64,000 nt of DNA from Kaistia soli DSM 19436 (GTDB lineage Bacteria; Pseudomonadota; Alphaproteobacteria; Rhizobiales; Kaistiaceae), in contig NZ_FQUP01000009.1 of the NCBI RefSeq assembly GCF_900129325.1, positions 24,008 through 88,007 on the forward strand, given 5' to 3'. Positions 37,944 to 46,147 of the stretch are shown here, piece by piece (the stretch's first letter is position 1; each line of letters starts with the position of its first letter). The notes below the pieces were generated by a model. The model searched no databases and was not told the DNA's origin. It saw nothing but the letters and a program-made list of their open reading frames with translations. Made by a program: the position numbers and the translations under genes.

Positions 37944-38402
37944 TCAGAAGGTCGTTCCCGTCGATAGCAGCCAGCGCAGCATGCGCGCCGTGTCCCGCGC
38001 GATCCAGCCGGAATTGACGCCCGTCGACGCGGCAAGGTCGAGCCCGTCAAAGAAGCAGACGACACGGCGTTCATCGACCGTGTGAAATGTCCAGCCAAGC
38101 CGCTTCGCACCCACGGTCGTCGTCGCGATCCGTTCAGCGAACACGGCATGAGGCGCGTCAGGCGCGAGCACGATGACGACATTGCAGCGATTGGTGTTGA
38201 GATAGACCTGCAGCAGCGCCGCCATCGCATCGGCCGCGCGCACCGCAAACCAGCGTTCGTCCCGTGCGACATCATTGACATCAGGCGGCGGCGCGCTCGG
38301 CGCGACCGGAAGTCCGGCATCGGCCAGGGCGCGCGGAAAGACCTGATCGAGCCATGTCTCGATCAGTCGGTATTCGGCTTCATAGGCTGAAACGAGATCC
38401 AT
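37944..38402 (-). CDS. conserved hypothetical protein, unknown family
   Basis: 152 aa that I do not recognise. It is soluble by composition, with no signal peptide or membrane segment. Tyr/Trp-rich segments (ERWFAVRAADAMAALLQVYL, LGWTFHTVDERRVVCFF) and an even mix of strands and helices suggest a compact alpha/beta domain. It is convergent with LysE and about 150 bp upstream of the mel operon terminator region. Coding character is supported by its GC-rich third positions and lack of overlap with any other gene. Confidence 0.6.
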   Translation of the reverse strand: MDLVSAYEAEYRLIETWLDQVFPRALADAGLPVAPSAPPPDVNDVARDERWFAVRAADAMAALLQVYLNTNRCNVVIVLAPDAPHAVFAERIATTTVGAKRLGWTFHTVDERRVVCFFDGLDLAASTGVNSGWIARDTARMLRWLLSTGTTF

Positions 38403-38487
38403 TCCGCCCCCTGCCCGGCACGAACTCTTGCAGTTCCAGTCATGGCTTGATGAAGCGACATGATCAAGACGGCCCGAGTGGCCATCA

Positions 38488-38528
38488 GAAACGAAGAAGC
38501 CCGGCCGCCGGGAGGGCGCGGCCGGGCT
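38488..38528 (-). terminator. intrinsic terminator of the alpha-galactoside operon
   Basis: AGCCCGGCCGC pairs perfectly with GCGGCCGGGCT (11-bp stem, 38498-38528, 9-nt loop). On the minus strand it is followed by the T-rich stretch TCTTCGTTTC (38497-38488). It lies 24 bp after the melA stop, a good intrinsic terminator for the six-gene operon. Confidence 0.75.
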
Positions 38529-38552
38529 CCTTGAAAGACACGCCTGAAAGGA

Positions 38553-39920
38553 TCAGGCGGCGGCCCTCTGCTTCGGTCCGCGCGCCCAGGCCGGCAGCCA
38601 GTCGCCATGAGCGGCGATGAGGTCGTCGACGAGGTGCCAGATCTGGTCGAGGTCCAGCTCGGCCGCCGTGTGCGGATCAAGCATCGCAGCGTGATAGATG
38701 TGGTCCTTGTTTTCCGTCATCAGCGCAGCGACGGTCAGCTCCTGCACGTTGACATTCGTGCGCATGAGCGCGGCGAGCTGCGGCGGCAGCTTGCCGATAT
38801 GTGTCGGCTGGATGCCCGAACGATCGACGAGGCACGGCACCTCGACCGCACAGCCCTCGGGCAGCGAGGTGATGAGGCCGGTGTTGCGAACATTGCCGTA
38901 GATCACCGCCGGCTCGCCGGTCCAGACTGCATTGACGATCTGCGAGGCGTATTCCTTGGATTCCTTGACCTCGACCCGGTTGGCCGTGCGGTACTCATTG
39001 GCCGTGTCGTTCCAGCGCGCGATCTGCTCGACGCAACGCTTCGGATATTCGTCGAGCGGCACGCCGAACTTCTCGATGAGGTCCTCGCGGCCCTCCTTGA
39101 TGAAATAGGGGGTGTATTCGGCGAAGTGCTCCGAGCTCTCGGTGACGAAATAGCCGAGACGCGTCATCATCTCGTAGCGCACCTTGTTGGGGCAGCGCGG
39201 ATTCCAGGTCGGCTTGGGCGCCTTGCCCTCGCGGTAGGCACGAAGAAGATCGGGATAGAGATCGCGATAGCTGCCATCCGGCTGGATGTGCTCGAACTTC
39301 AGGTAGAACGCCATGTGGTTGATGCCGGCCGAGCGATAGCGGATTTCCTCGTAGGGAATGCCGAGGTCTTCAGCCAGTTCGTGCGCGGTGCCCTGAACCG
39401 AGTGGCACAGGCCCACCTGCTTGATCGACGGGTACTTCTCGCTGATCGCCCAGGTGTTGATCGCCATGGGGTTCACATACTGAAGCATGATCGCCTCGGG
39501 GCAGACCGCGAGCATGTCCTCGCAGATCTTCCACAGATGCGGCACGGTCCTGAGGCCGCGCATGATGCCGCCGACGCCCAGCGTATCGGCGATGGTCTGG
39601 CGGAGGCCATACTTCTTCGGGATCTCGAAATCGACGACCGTCGACGGCTCATAGCCGCCGATCTGGAAACAGACGACGACGAAATCCGCGCCCTCGAGCG
39701 CCCGGCGCTGGTCGGTATAGCTCGTGACAGTGGCTGGAACGTCGAGCGTCTGGACCAGCTTCTTGGCGATGATCTCGCTCATCTCCAGACGCTCGGGATT
39801 GATATCCATCAGCGCGATCTCAGCCTCGGCCAGAGCAGGCCGGTGCAGAATGTCGCCGACGATGTTCTTCATGAACACCGACGAACCGGCGCCGATAAAG
39901 GTGATCTTGGGACGTGCCAT
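38553..39920 (-). CDS. melA: alpha-galactosidase, glycoside hydrolase family 4
   Basis: 455 aa, like MelA (about 450 aa), an NAD+- and Mn2+-dependent alpha-galactosidase acting on melibiose or raffinose in the cytoplasm. The NAD-binding start is ITFIGAGSSVFMKNIVGD; the metal-binding Cys-His pair lies in VGLCHSVQGTAHE and the His in SAGINHMAFYLKF. It is the last gene of the operon, followed by the terminator. A second GH4 gene opens the same operon. ATG 39920 has GGAG nine bases upstream. Confidence 0.92.
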   Translation of the reverse strand: MARPKITFIGAGSSVFMKNIVGDILHRPALAEAEIALMDINPERLEMSEIIAKKLVQTLDVPATVTSYTDQRRALEGADFVVVCFQIGGYEPSTVVDFEIPKKYGLRQTIADTLGVGGIMRGLRTVPHLWKICEDMLAVCPEAIMLQYVNPMAINTWAISEKYPSIKQVGLCHSVQGTAHELAEDLGIPYEEIRYRSAGINHMAFYLKFEHIQPDGSYRDLYPDLLRAYREGKAPKPTWNPRCPNKVRYEMMTRLGYFVTESSEHFAEYTPYFIKEGREDLIEKFGVPLDEYPKRCVEQIARWNDTANEYRTANRVEVKESKEYASQIVNAVWTGEPAVIYGNVRNTGLITSLPEGCAVEVPCLVDRSGIQPTHIGKLPPQLAALMRTNVNVQELTVAALMTENKDHIYHAAMLDPHTAAELDLDQIWHLVDDLIAAHGDWLPAWARGPKQRAAA

Positions 39921-39959
39921 GTTCTCAACTCCGATCGAAAGGCCTTCGCCGCCCTGGCG

Positions 39960-41636
39960 TCAGGCAGCGATTTCAAAAGCGGCGCGGACGAGCCGAGCCG
40001 TGTAGTCGTTCTTGGGATTGGTCAGGACCTCGGCGACTGGGCCCTGTTCGACGATCTTGCCATGCTGCATGACGATCACGCGATGGCAAAGCGCGCGCAC
40101 CACCTTGAGGTCGTGCGAAATGAAGAGATAGGAGAGCCCCTTCTCGTCCTGCAGCTTGCGCAGCAGATCGATGATCTGGGCCTGGACCGAAAGATCCAGC
40201 GCCGAGGTCGGCTCGTCCAGCAGGATGAATTCCGGTTCAAGGGCGATCGCCCGGGCGATCGCGATGCGCTGGCGTTGCCCGCCAGAAAACTCATGCGGAA
40301 AGCGCGACAGGATCGTATCCGGCATCCCGGCATCGCGCAGCGCCTTGCGGACCCGCTCGAGCCGGTCGCGTCGATCCGAGCCGATGTCATTGACGATCAG
40401 GCCTTCCTCGATGATCTGGCCAATCGACATGCGCGGGTTGAGAGATGAGAACGGATCCTGGAAGACGATCTGCATGCGCGAACGCAACGGACGCATTTCC
40501 TGCCGCGTCTTCATCTGGATCGGCTCGCCGTCGAAGCTGATCTCGCCGCCATTGTTCGGGATGAGCCTAAGCAGCGCCTGGCCGAACGTCGTCTTGCCCG
40601 AGCCACTCTCGCCGACGAGACCGAGCGTCTCGTGTCGCCGCAGATCGAGACTGAGATCATCCACCGCGATGAGGGGGAAATATTGCGGCCGGAAAAAGCC
40701 GCCCCGCTTCAGCGTGAAGGCGACGCGCACCTTCTTGCCTTCGAGGATGATCGGGGTCTTCTCCGGCAGCGGATTGGCGATTCCCTTCGGCTCGGATGCA
40801 AGGAGATGGCGCGTATAGGAGTGCTGCGGATTGGCGAACACGTCCTCGGTACGGTTGTGCTCCTTCACCTCGCCATTCTGCATCACATACACATAGTCCG
40901 AAAACTGCCGGACGATGGTGAGATCATGGGTGATCAGGATCACCGCCATGCCATGGACGCGCTGCAGGTCCTTGATCAGATTAAGGATCTGCGCCTGGAC
41001 CGTGACGTCAAGCGCGGTCGTTGGCTCGTCGGCGATCAGCACGTCCGGGCGGTTGGCGAGCGCCATGGCGATCATGACGCGCTGGCGCTGGCCACCTGAG
41101 AGCTGGTGCGGAAACTGCTTCAGTCGCGAGGCGGGCTCCGGGATTTGGACTTCGCGCAGAAGCTCCTCGGCGCGCTTCATCGCCTCGGCGCGGCTCACCT
41201 TGTTGTGCAGGTGGATGACCTCGCAGATCTGCTGGCCGATCGTATAGACCGGGTTCAGCGAGCTCATCGGCTCCTGGAAGATCATCGAGAAGCGATTGCC
41301 GCGCAGTTGCCGACGCTTCGCCGCGTTGAAGGCAAGGATGTTCTTGCCCTCGAACATGATCCGCGCGCCGGGCACAACGGTCGCCCGCTTGGTCAGCAGG
41401 CCCATGATCGTGCGGGCCGTCACGGACTTGCCTGAACCGGACTCGCCGACGATCGCGATCGTCTCGCCGCGATGCAGCTGGAACGACACGTCGCGCACCG
41501 CCTTGACGGTGCCGCCCTCGACCTTGAAATCGACGCCGATATTGCGCGCGTCGAGGATCAGCTCGCGGCCATGCTGGTTCAGGTCGGTGCGCTCGGGCGG
41601 GCAGAAGCTTTCAGTCGCCGCGGTCATGTCCGTCAT
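39960..41636 (-). CDS. Opp-type ABC transporter fused double ATPase
   Basis: 558 aa: two peptide/oligosaccharide-type (DppD/DppF) ATPase domains in one chain. Domain 1 (about 25-290) has Walker A GESGSGKSVTAR and signature HQLSGGQRQRVMIAMAL; domain 2 (about 310-555) has GESGSGKTTFGQ and HEFSGGQRQRIAIARAI. Walker B segments VLIADEPTTALD and FILLDEPTSALD are intact, so both sites look active. It couples to the two permeases upstream and corresponds in position to the ATPase part of the S. meliloti agp system. Start ATG 41636, two bases beyond the permease stop. Confidence 0.92.
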   Translation of the reverse strand: MTDMTAATESFCPPERTDLNQHGRELILDARNIGVDFKVEGGTVKAVRDVSFQLHRGETIAIVGESGSGKSVTARTIMGLLTKRATVVPGARIMFEGKNILAFNAAKRRQLRGNRFSMIFQEPMSSLNPVYTIGQQICEVIHLHNKVSRAEAMKRAEELLREVQIPEPASRLKQFPHQLSGGQRQRVMIAMALANRPDVLIADEPTTALDVTVQAQILNLIKDLQRVHGMAVILITHDLTIVRQFSDYVYVMQNGEVKEHNRTEDVFANPQHSYTRHLLASEPKGIANPLPEKTPIILEGKKVRVAFTLKRGGFFRPQYFPLIAVDDLSLDLRRHETLGLVGESGSGKTTFGQALLRLIPNNGGEISFDGEPIQMKTRQEMRPLRSRMQIVFQDPFSSLNPRMSIGQIIEEGLIVNDIGSDRRDRLERVRKALRDAGMPDTILSRFPHEFSGGQRQRIAIARAIALEPEFILLDEPTSALDLSVQAQIIDLLRKLQDEKGLSYLFISHDLKVVRALCHRVIVMQHGKIVEQGPVAEVLTNPKNDYTARLVRAAFEIAA

Positions 41637-41638
41637 CC

Positions 41639-42826
41639 CTAATATGGGTCGATGGCGTCGCGGAGACCGTCGCCGAGCGCGTTGAACGCGAACACGGTGA
41701 CGAGCACGAAGGCGACGGGCGAGAGGATCCACGGATAGGAGCCGATGACCGAGAAGGCGCCCGTATCCTGGAGCATCAGGCCCCAGGAGATCAGCGGCGG
41801 CTTCACGGCGAAACCGAGGAAACCGAGGAAGGACTCGAGCAGCACGATCGCCGGGATGGCGAGCGTCACCGAGACGATCACGTGGCTCAGAACATTGGGC
41901 AGTATGTGACGCATGATGATGCGTCCATCGCCTGCTCCAACCGCCATCGCCGCGCGGACATATTCGATCCGCGCCAGCGCCAGCGTCTTGCCGCGCACTT
42001 CGCGCGAGAGCTGCGCCCAGCCGAGCGCCGCCATGACCGCGATGACGAAGGCGAGAAACACGTTGGACGGTGCCGTGATCGGGATCAGTGACGTCAGCGC
42101 GAGATAGAGCGGCAATTGTGGAAAGGCGAGCACGAGGTCGACGAAGCGCTGCACCCAGCCGTCAAACCGTCCGCCGAGATAACCGGAGGTGATGCCGATC
42201 CCCGTCCCCACCGTCGTCGTGATGAACACGACGATCAGCGCGATCGTGAGCGAGATGCGCGAGCCGACGATCGCCCGGGAAAGAATGTCACGGCCGAATT
42301 TGTCGGTGCCAAGGAGATGGACCGAGGCGCCGTTCGTCGCGCCGAAGAAGTGCCGGTTGGCCGGAATGAGCCAGAGCAACTTGTAGTCGTAGCCCTTCAC
42401 GAAGAAGCCGAGATCGAGCGGATTGTTGAGGTCCGGCCCGGTCAGCGGCTGGAATGTGACCGGATCGAACTCGCCTGTCTCGACGATCGGGTAGATCCGC
42501 GGGATCAGGCTGAACGAACCGTCAGGCGCGCGGAAGGACAGCGTCTCCGGCGGCGCAAACCCGACGCCGTTCTCCTTCGGATTGACCGGGGCGAAAAAGT
42601 CGGCGAACAGCGCCATGATGAGCAGGCCAAGCACCATCACGAGCCCGATCATGCCGATGACCGAACGGCGGAACCGCCGCCAGACCAGCGCGAGATAGGT
42701 CTCGTTGCCATGGGCGAACCGGCCGCCCTGCGGATTGATCGCGGCTTCCTTGGCAGCTTCCCGGGCCTTGGCCTCGGCGGCGGCGACATGAGCCGCCACG
42801 TCCGTCGCGGAGTTGATCTCGGTCAT
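41639..42826 (-). CDS. Opp-type ABC transporter permease (OppC-like)
   Basis: 395 aa, longer than the usual 290-aa DppC because of an N-terminal cytoplasmic region and a large periplasmic loop after the first helix (about residues 70-190). The C-terminal membrane domain has the coupling loop EYVRAAMAVGAGDGRIIMRHILPN, typical of DppC permeases. Its ATG overlaps the stop of the OppB-like permease by 4 bp. Such long OppC forms occur in oligosaccharide importers including the alpha-galactoside (Agp) type. Confidence 0.92.
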   Translation of the reverse strand: MTEINSATDVAAHVAAAEAKAREAAKEAAINPQGGRFAHGNETYLALVWRRFRRSVIGMIGLVMVLGLLIMALFADFFAPVNPKENGVGFAPPETLSFRAPDGSFSLIPRIYPIVETGEFDPVTFQPLTGPDLNNPLDLGFFVKGYDYKLLWLIPANRHFFGATNGASVHLLGTDKFGRDILSRAIVGSRISLTIALIVVFITTTVGTGIGITSGYLGGRFDGWVQRFVDLVLAFPQLPLYLALTSLIPITAPSNVFLAFVIAVMAALGWAQLSREVRGKTLALARIEYVRAAMAVGAGDGRIIMRHILPNVLSHVIVSVTLAIPAIVLLESFLGFLGFAVKPPLISWGLMLQDTGAFSVIGSYPWILSPVAFVLVTVFAFNALGDGLRDAIDPY

Positions 42827-43833
42827 TCTTTACCTCCACCGAGCCGGACGCGCGGATCGAGCAGGGCCAGCAGCATGTCCGCGATGATGTTGCCGACGAT
42901 CAGCGTCGCGGCTAGGACCATCATGAAGGTCGCGGTGACGTAGACATCGCCGACGGCCATGGAGGACACGATGGCCGGTCCGACGGTCGCGAGAGAGAAC
43001 ACGATCGCCACCTCGATCTCGCCGGTGAGCATGTAAGGCAGCACGACGCCCTGATACATGATCAGCGGATGCAGCGCGTTAGGCACTGCGTGGCGCATGA
43101 TGACCGCGCCCTCGGACATGCCCTTGGCACGTGCCGTCTCGACATATTGCGCATTGAGCGTGTCGAGCAGATTGGCCCGCATGACGCGCATGTTGTAGGC
43201 GAGGCCGCCGAACGTTGCGATCGCGACGACGGGCCATACATGCTTCACGAGATCGACGAATTTGGCCCATGACCAGGGCGCCCCGCCATATTGCGGCGAG
43301 AAGAAGCTGCCGATCTCCTGGACGTTCAACCGGAAGGCCAGGATGTAGACGAGAACGATCGCGATCAGGAAGCGCGGGATCGTCGTGCCCAGGAACGAGA
43401 AGAAGGAGAGCACGGAATCGACCCAGCTATACTGCCGCGTCGCCGCCAGGATGCCGAAGGTGATGCCGATGAACGACGCCAGGATATGGCAGACCAGCGC
43501 CAGCAGCAGCGTGCGCGGCAGCCGCTCGGCCACAACCGTGGAAACGGGCTTGTTGTAGAAGAAGCTGTCGCCGAAATCGCCGCGGGTGACGATGCCGCCG
43601 AGCCAGTTGAAATACTGGACGATGATCGGCTTATCGAGACCATGCGCCTTGCGATAGGCGTCGGCCTGCGCCTCGGCGACGACGGCCGACGCGCCACCCT
43701 GATTCATCAGCTGGGAGCGGATGAAATCGCCGTAGTCGCCGGGCGGCGCCTGGATGATGGCGAAAGTCACGATGCTCAGGACGAGGAGGACCGGAATGGC
43801 AGAGAGAATTCTGATCGCTAGGAAGCGCAGCAT
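42823..43833 (-). CDS. Opp-type ABC transporter permease (OppB-like)
   Basis: 336 aa DppB/OppB-type permease with six hydrophobic segments. The first helix opens as LAIRILSAIPVLLVLSIVTFAII, and the coupling loop ETARAKGMSEGAVIMRHAVPNAL is present. It forms the heterodimeric channel with the OppC-like protein that follows by overlapping start and stop. The binding-protein gene lies 84 bp upstream, separated by a strong stem-loop. Confidence 0.93.
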   Translation of the reverse strand: MLRFLAIRILSAIPVLLVLSIVTFAIIQAPPGDYGDFIRSQLMNQGGASAVVAEAQADAYRKAHGLDKPIIVQYFNWLGGIVTRGDFGDSFFYNKPVSTVVAERLPRTLLLALVCHILASFIGITFGILAATRQYSWVDSVLSFFSFLGTTIPRFLIAIVLVYILAFRLNVQEIGSFFSPQYGGAPWSWAKFVDLVKHVWPVVAIATFGGLAYNMRVMRANLLDTLNAQYVETARAKGMSEGAVIMRHAVPNALHPLIMYQGVVLPYMLTGEIEVAIVFSLATVGPAIVSSMAVGDVYVTATFMMVLAATLIVGNIIADMLLALLDPRVRLGGGKE

Positions 43834-43867
43834 GGGGGCTTCGAGCTCCGTCTCCGGTGCCTCGGGA

Positions 43868-43897
43868 AAGCAAGGGGGCCATCAGGCCTCCTTGCTT
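43868..43897 (-). terminator. stem-loop between binding protein and permease genes
   Basis: AAGCAAGGGGGCC and GGCCTCCTTGCTT form a 13-bp stem (one wobble) with an ATCA loop, 20 bp after the binding-protein stop on the minus strand. It is followed by only TTTCCC on that strand. It probably attenuates read-through or protects the upstream mRNA 3' end, raising binding-protein level over permease. Confidence 0.6.
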
Positions 43898-43917
43898 CGC
43901 GATGGTGAGGGCTAGGA

Positions 43918-46002
43918 CTACTTCACGGCGCCGGCCGAGCCGGGCGCACCCGGCAGCGTCTCGGCATGGAGCTCATAGTTGCCCTGCTTTTCAGCCGGGA
44001 CGAACATGCGCTCACGGATGACGCTGTCCTCAGCCCAGTTGAAGAGATTGATGGGCGTGCCCTTCGGAACGTTGGCGAAACGCTTGTTGATGATCAGCGC
44101 GCCAGGATACTGGGTCAGCCCGATGCCATAGACGTTATCGGTATAGACCTTCTGGAACTGCTTCATCAGATCCTTGCGTTCCGCGCCATCGCTCGTCGCG
44201 ATGAACTTGTTGGTGATGTCAACAAGCTGCTGCTCGAACGGAAGCAGGTCGAGCTGACCATCCTTGCCCGCGCGATGGTAGTAGCTGGTCTGCGGACCAA
44301 CAGGCGCCAGATTGACCGTCTTCTGCACCACCGACGTCAATTCTTCGGTGTTGCGGAAGATCATCCAGTCGAACTTGCCGGCCTGCTGCAGCGCGTCACG
44401 CTGCTTGCCCTCGACCGTATTGAGGATGACGCGGATGCCAAGCGGCTCCATCATCGCCACAATGCCGTCGGCGAGGCTCTTGTCGGTCTGGTAGTCGGCA
44501 TTGACGAGGAGCGTGACCTCGACATTCTTGCCGCCTGCCGTTCCGGCCGGGAAGTTCACGATGCCGTCGCCGTCCGTATCCTTGAGACCGGCCAGTTCCA
44601 GTTCGGCCTTGGCGCTCGCGAGGTCGTACGGATAGTAGGCCGTCGAGTCCTTGTCGTAATAGACGGTGCCGGAATAGATGCCGCCCGGATAGATCGTCGT
44701 GAACGGACCCTTGACCAGCGACTCGCCGAGCCGCTTGCGGTCCACCGCTTCGGTGATCGCCTTGCGGAAATGGTCGTTGCGATTGAGATCGCGCACGGCC
44801 TGGCCGCGCTCGTCCGGCTCGCCCCAGCCATTGGCCGAGTAGTTCGGATAAAGCGAATAGCCGATGAGCCGCGGGCCGAACTCGAGACGCGCCGGCGCGT
44901 CCTTGCTGGCCGACCGCTTCAGGGCCTCGACGAAGCTTTCGGGCTGCTCGAGATTGGCGAAATCGCCTGAGCCCGCCACAGCCTGAACGTCACGATCTGC
45001 CCAGGTCGAGAGCTTGTAGTGCATCTCGTTGAGGTAGGGGAGCTGATTACCCGCCTCATCGACCTTCCAGTAATAGGGATTGCGGCGAAGAACGACGATG
45101 TCGTCGGGACGATACTCGACGGGCACCCAGGCGCCCATGACCGGAATATTCATGTATTCCGGCGGGAAGGCGTTCTTGTACTGCTCGTATGTGTTCTTCG
45201 AATATTTGGGATGCTGCGGCTTCAGGATATGAGCCGGGCCGGGGCAGAACGTGCCATAGGCCATCTGGTAGAGATACTGCTTGGCGAAGGGCTGCTTGAA
45301 CGTCCAGACGACCGTATAGTCGTCCTTGGCCTCGAGCGTGGTGCCCTCGCCGAAGGTCGCCGGCGTCGCGCCGTTCAGCGGCGTCACGTTCGGATCGTTG
45401 ACGTTGTCGTTCCAGTAGAACATCAAGTCTTCAGAGGTGAACGGCACGCCATCCGACCACTTTGCGCCCTCAATGAGGTGCATGGTCAGTTGCTTGCCGT
45501 CCGCCGACCATTCCCAGCTCTTGGCAAGGTTGGGCAGCGGCTCCAGCTCGTCGGCCTTGATCTCGAACAGCGGACCCGAGCGCGTCAGGCATTCCGACAT
45601 GCCGATATCGATGCCGCCCCAACCCTGTGACTGGCCACCGATATAGTTCCAGCCTTCGGGACGGCCGCCGATGACATGGCGCAGCGTGTCGCCATAGACG
45701 CCGATGCCGTCGACCATATTGGCCTTCTTGTAGACCAACGGCTCCTTCGGGAGACGATCCTTGACCGGCGGCAGCTTGCCGGTGTCGACGAAGTTCTTCG
45801 TGACCCAATCCGGCTCATGATATTCCGGCAGGGCCTTGAACTCGAAGATATCCTTGACGCCGACATAGTCGACCTGTCCCTGCGCTTCGAACTTCGGCGG
45901 ATCAGGCGGCAGGGTCGGCTTTTCGGTCTGAGCGAGCGCCGCCACTGCGGAGACGCTGAGGAGCAGGCCTGCTCCTCCGAGGGCCATCAAATAGGTCTTC
46001 AT
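43918..46002 (-). CDS. Opp-type oligosaccharide-binding protein (AgpA-like)
   Basis: 694 aa, much longer than peptide-binding DppA (about 530 aa) and close to the S. meliloti alpha-galactoside binding protein AgpA. A signal peptide is present (MKTYLMALGG to VAALAQ, residues 1-27). SBP family 5 features include ECLTRSGPLFEIKADELEPLPNLAKSWEWS and VPFTSEDLMFYWND. ATG 46002 has an excellent GGGAGG ribosome binding site. It sits between the two halves of the operon, after the first GH4 gene. Binding of melibiose/raffinose-type sugars is inferred from the operon. Confidence 0.9.
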   Translation of the reverse strand: MKTYLMALGGAGLLLSVSAVAALAQTEKPTLPPDPPKFEAQGQVDYVGVKDIFEFKALPEYHEPDWVTKNFVDTGKLPPVKDRLPKEPLVYKKANMVDGIGVYGDTLRHVIGGRPEGWNYIGGQSQGWGGIDIGMSECLTRSGPLFEIKADELEPLPNLAKSWEWSADGKQLTMHLIEGAKWSDGVPFTSEDLMFYWNDNVNDPNVTPLNGATPATFGEGTTLEAKDDYTVVWTFKQPFAKQYLYQMAYGTFCPGPAHILKPQHPKYSKNTYEQYKNAFPPEYMNIPVMGAWVPVEYRPDDIVVLRRNPYYWKVDEAGNQLPYLNEMHYKLSTWADRDVQAVAGSGDFANLEQPESFVEALKRSASKDAPARLEFGPRLIGYSLYPNYSANGWGEPDERGQAVRDLNRNDHFRKAITEAVDRKRLGESLVKGPFTTIYPGGIYSGTVYYDKDSTAYYPYDLASAKAELELAGLKDTDGDGIVNFPAGTAGGKNVEVTLLVNADYQTDKSLADGIVAMMEPLGIRVILNTVEGKQRDALQQAGKFDWMIFRNTEELTSVVQKTVNLAPVGPQTSYYHRAGKDGQLDLLPFEQQLVDITNKFIATSDGAERKDLMKQFQKVYTDNVYGIGLTQYPGALIINKRFANVPKGTPINLFNWAEDSVIRERMFVPAEKQGNYELHAETLPGAPGSAGAVK

Positions 46003-46110
46003 GTTTCCTCCCTTGAGCGCGGCGACGGCAGAGCCCTGCCCTCGCCCCATAGTCCCCAACCTGCCACCGACGCCACTCGTCCCCGCGGCGGCGGCCATCT
46101 GCAAAACGGC

Positions 46111-46128
46111 ATGGCCCGATGGGGCCAT
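46111..46128 (-). terminator. intercistronic hairpin before the binding-protein gene
   Basis: ATGGCCC-GATG-GGGCCAT is a perfect 7-bp stem with a 4-nt loop in the 145-bp gap between the first GH4 gene and the binding-protein gene. It could be a weak terminator or an mRNA processing site. Confidence 0.35.
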
Positions 46129-46147
46129 ACCGGATCCTCCAAGACGT

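Noticed and set aside
46111..46128. A full intrinsic terminator before the binding-protein gene
   Set aside because: Only a 7-bp stem and no T-run; it sits inside the operon, so termination here would silence most of it.
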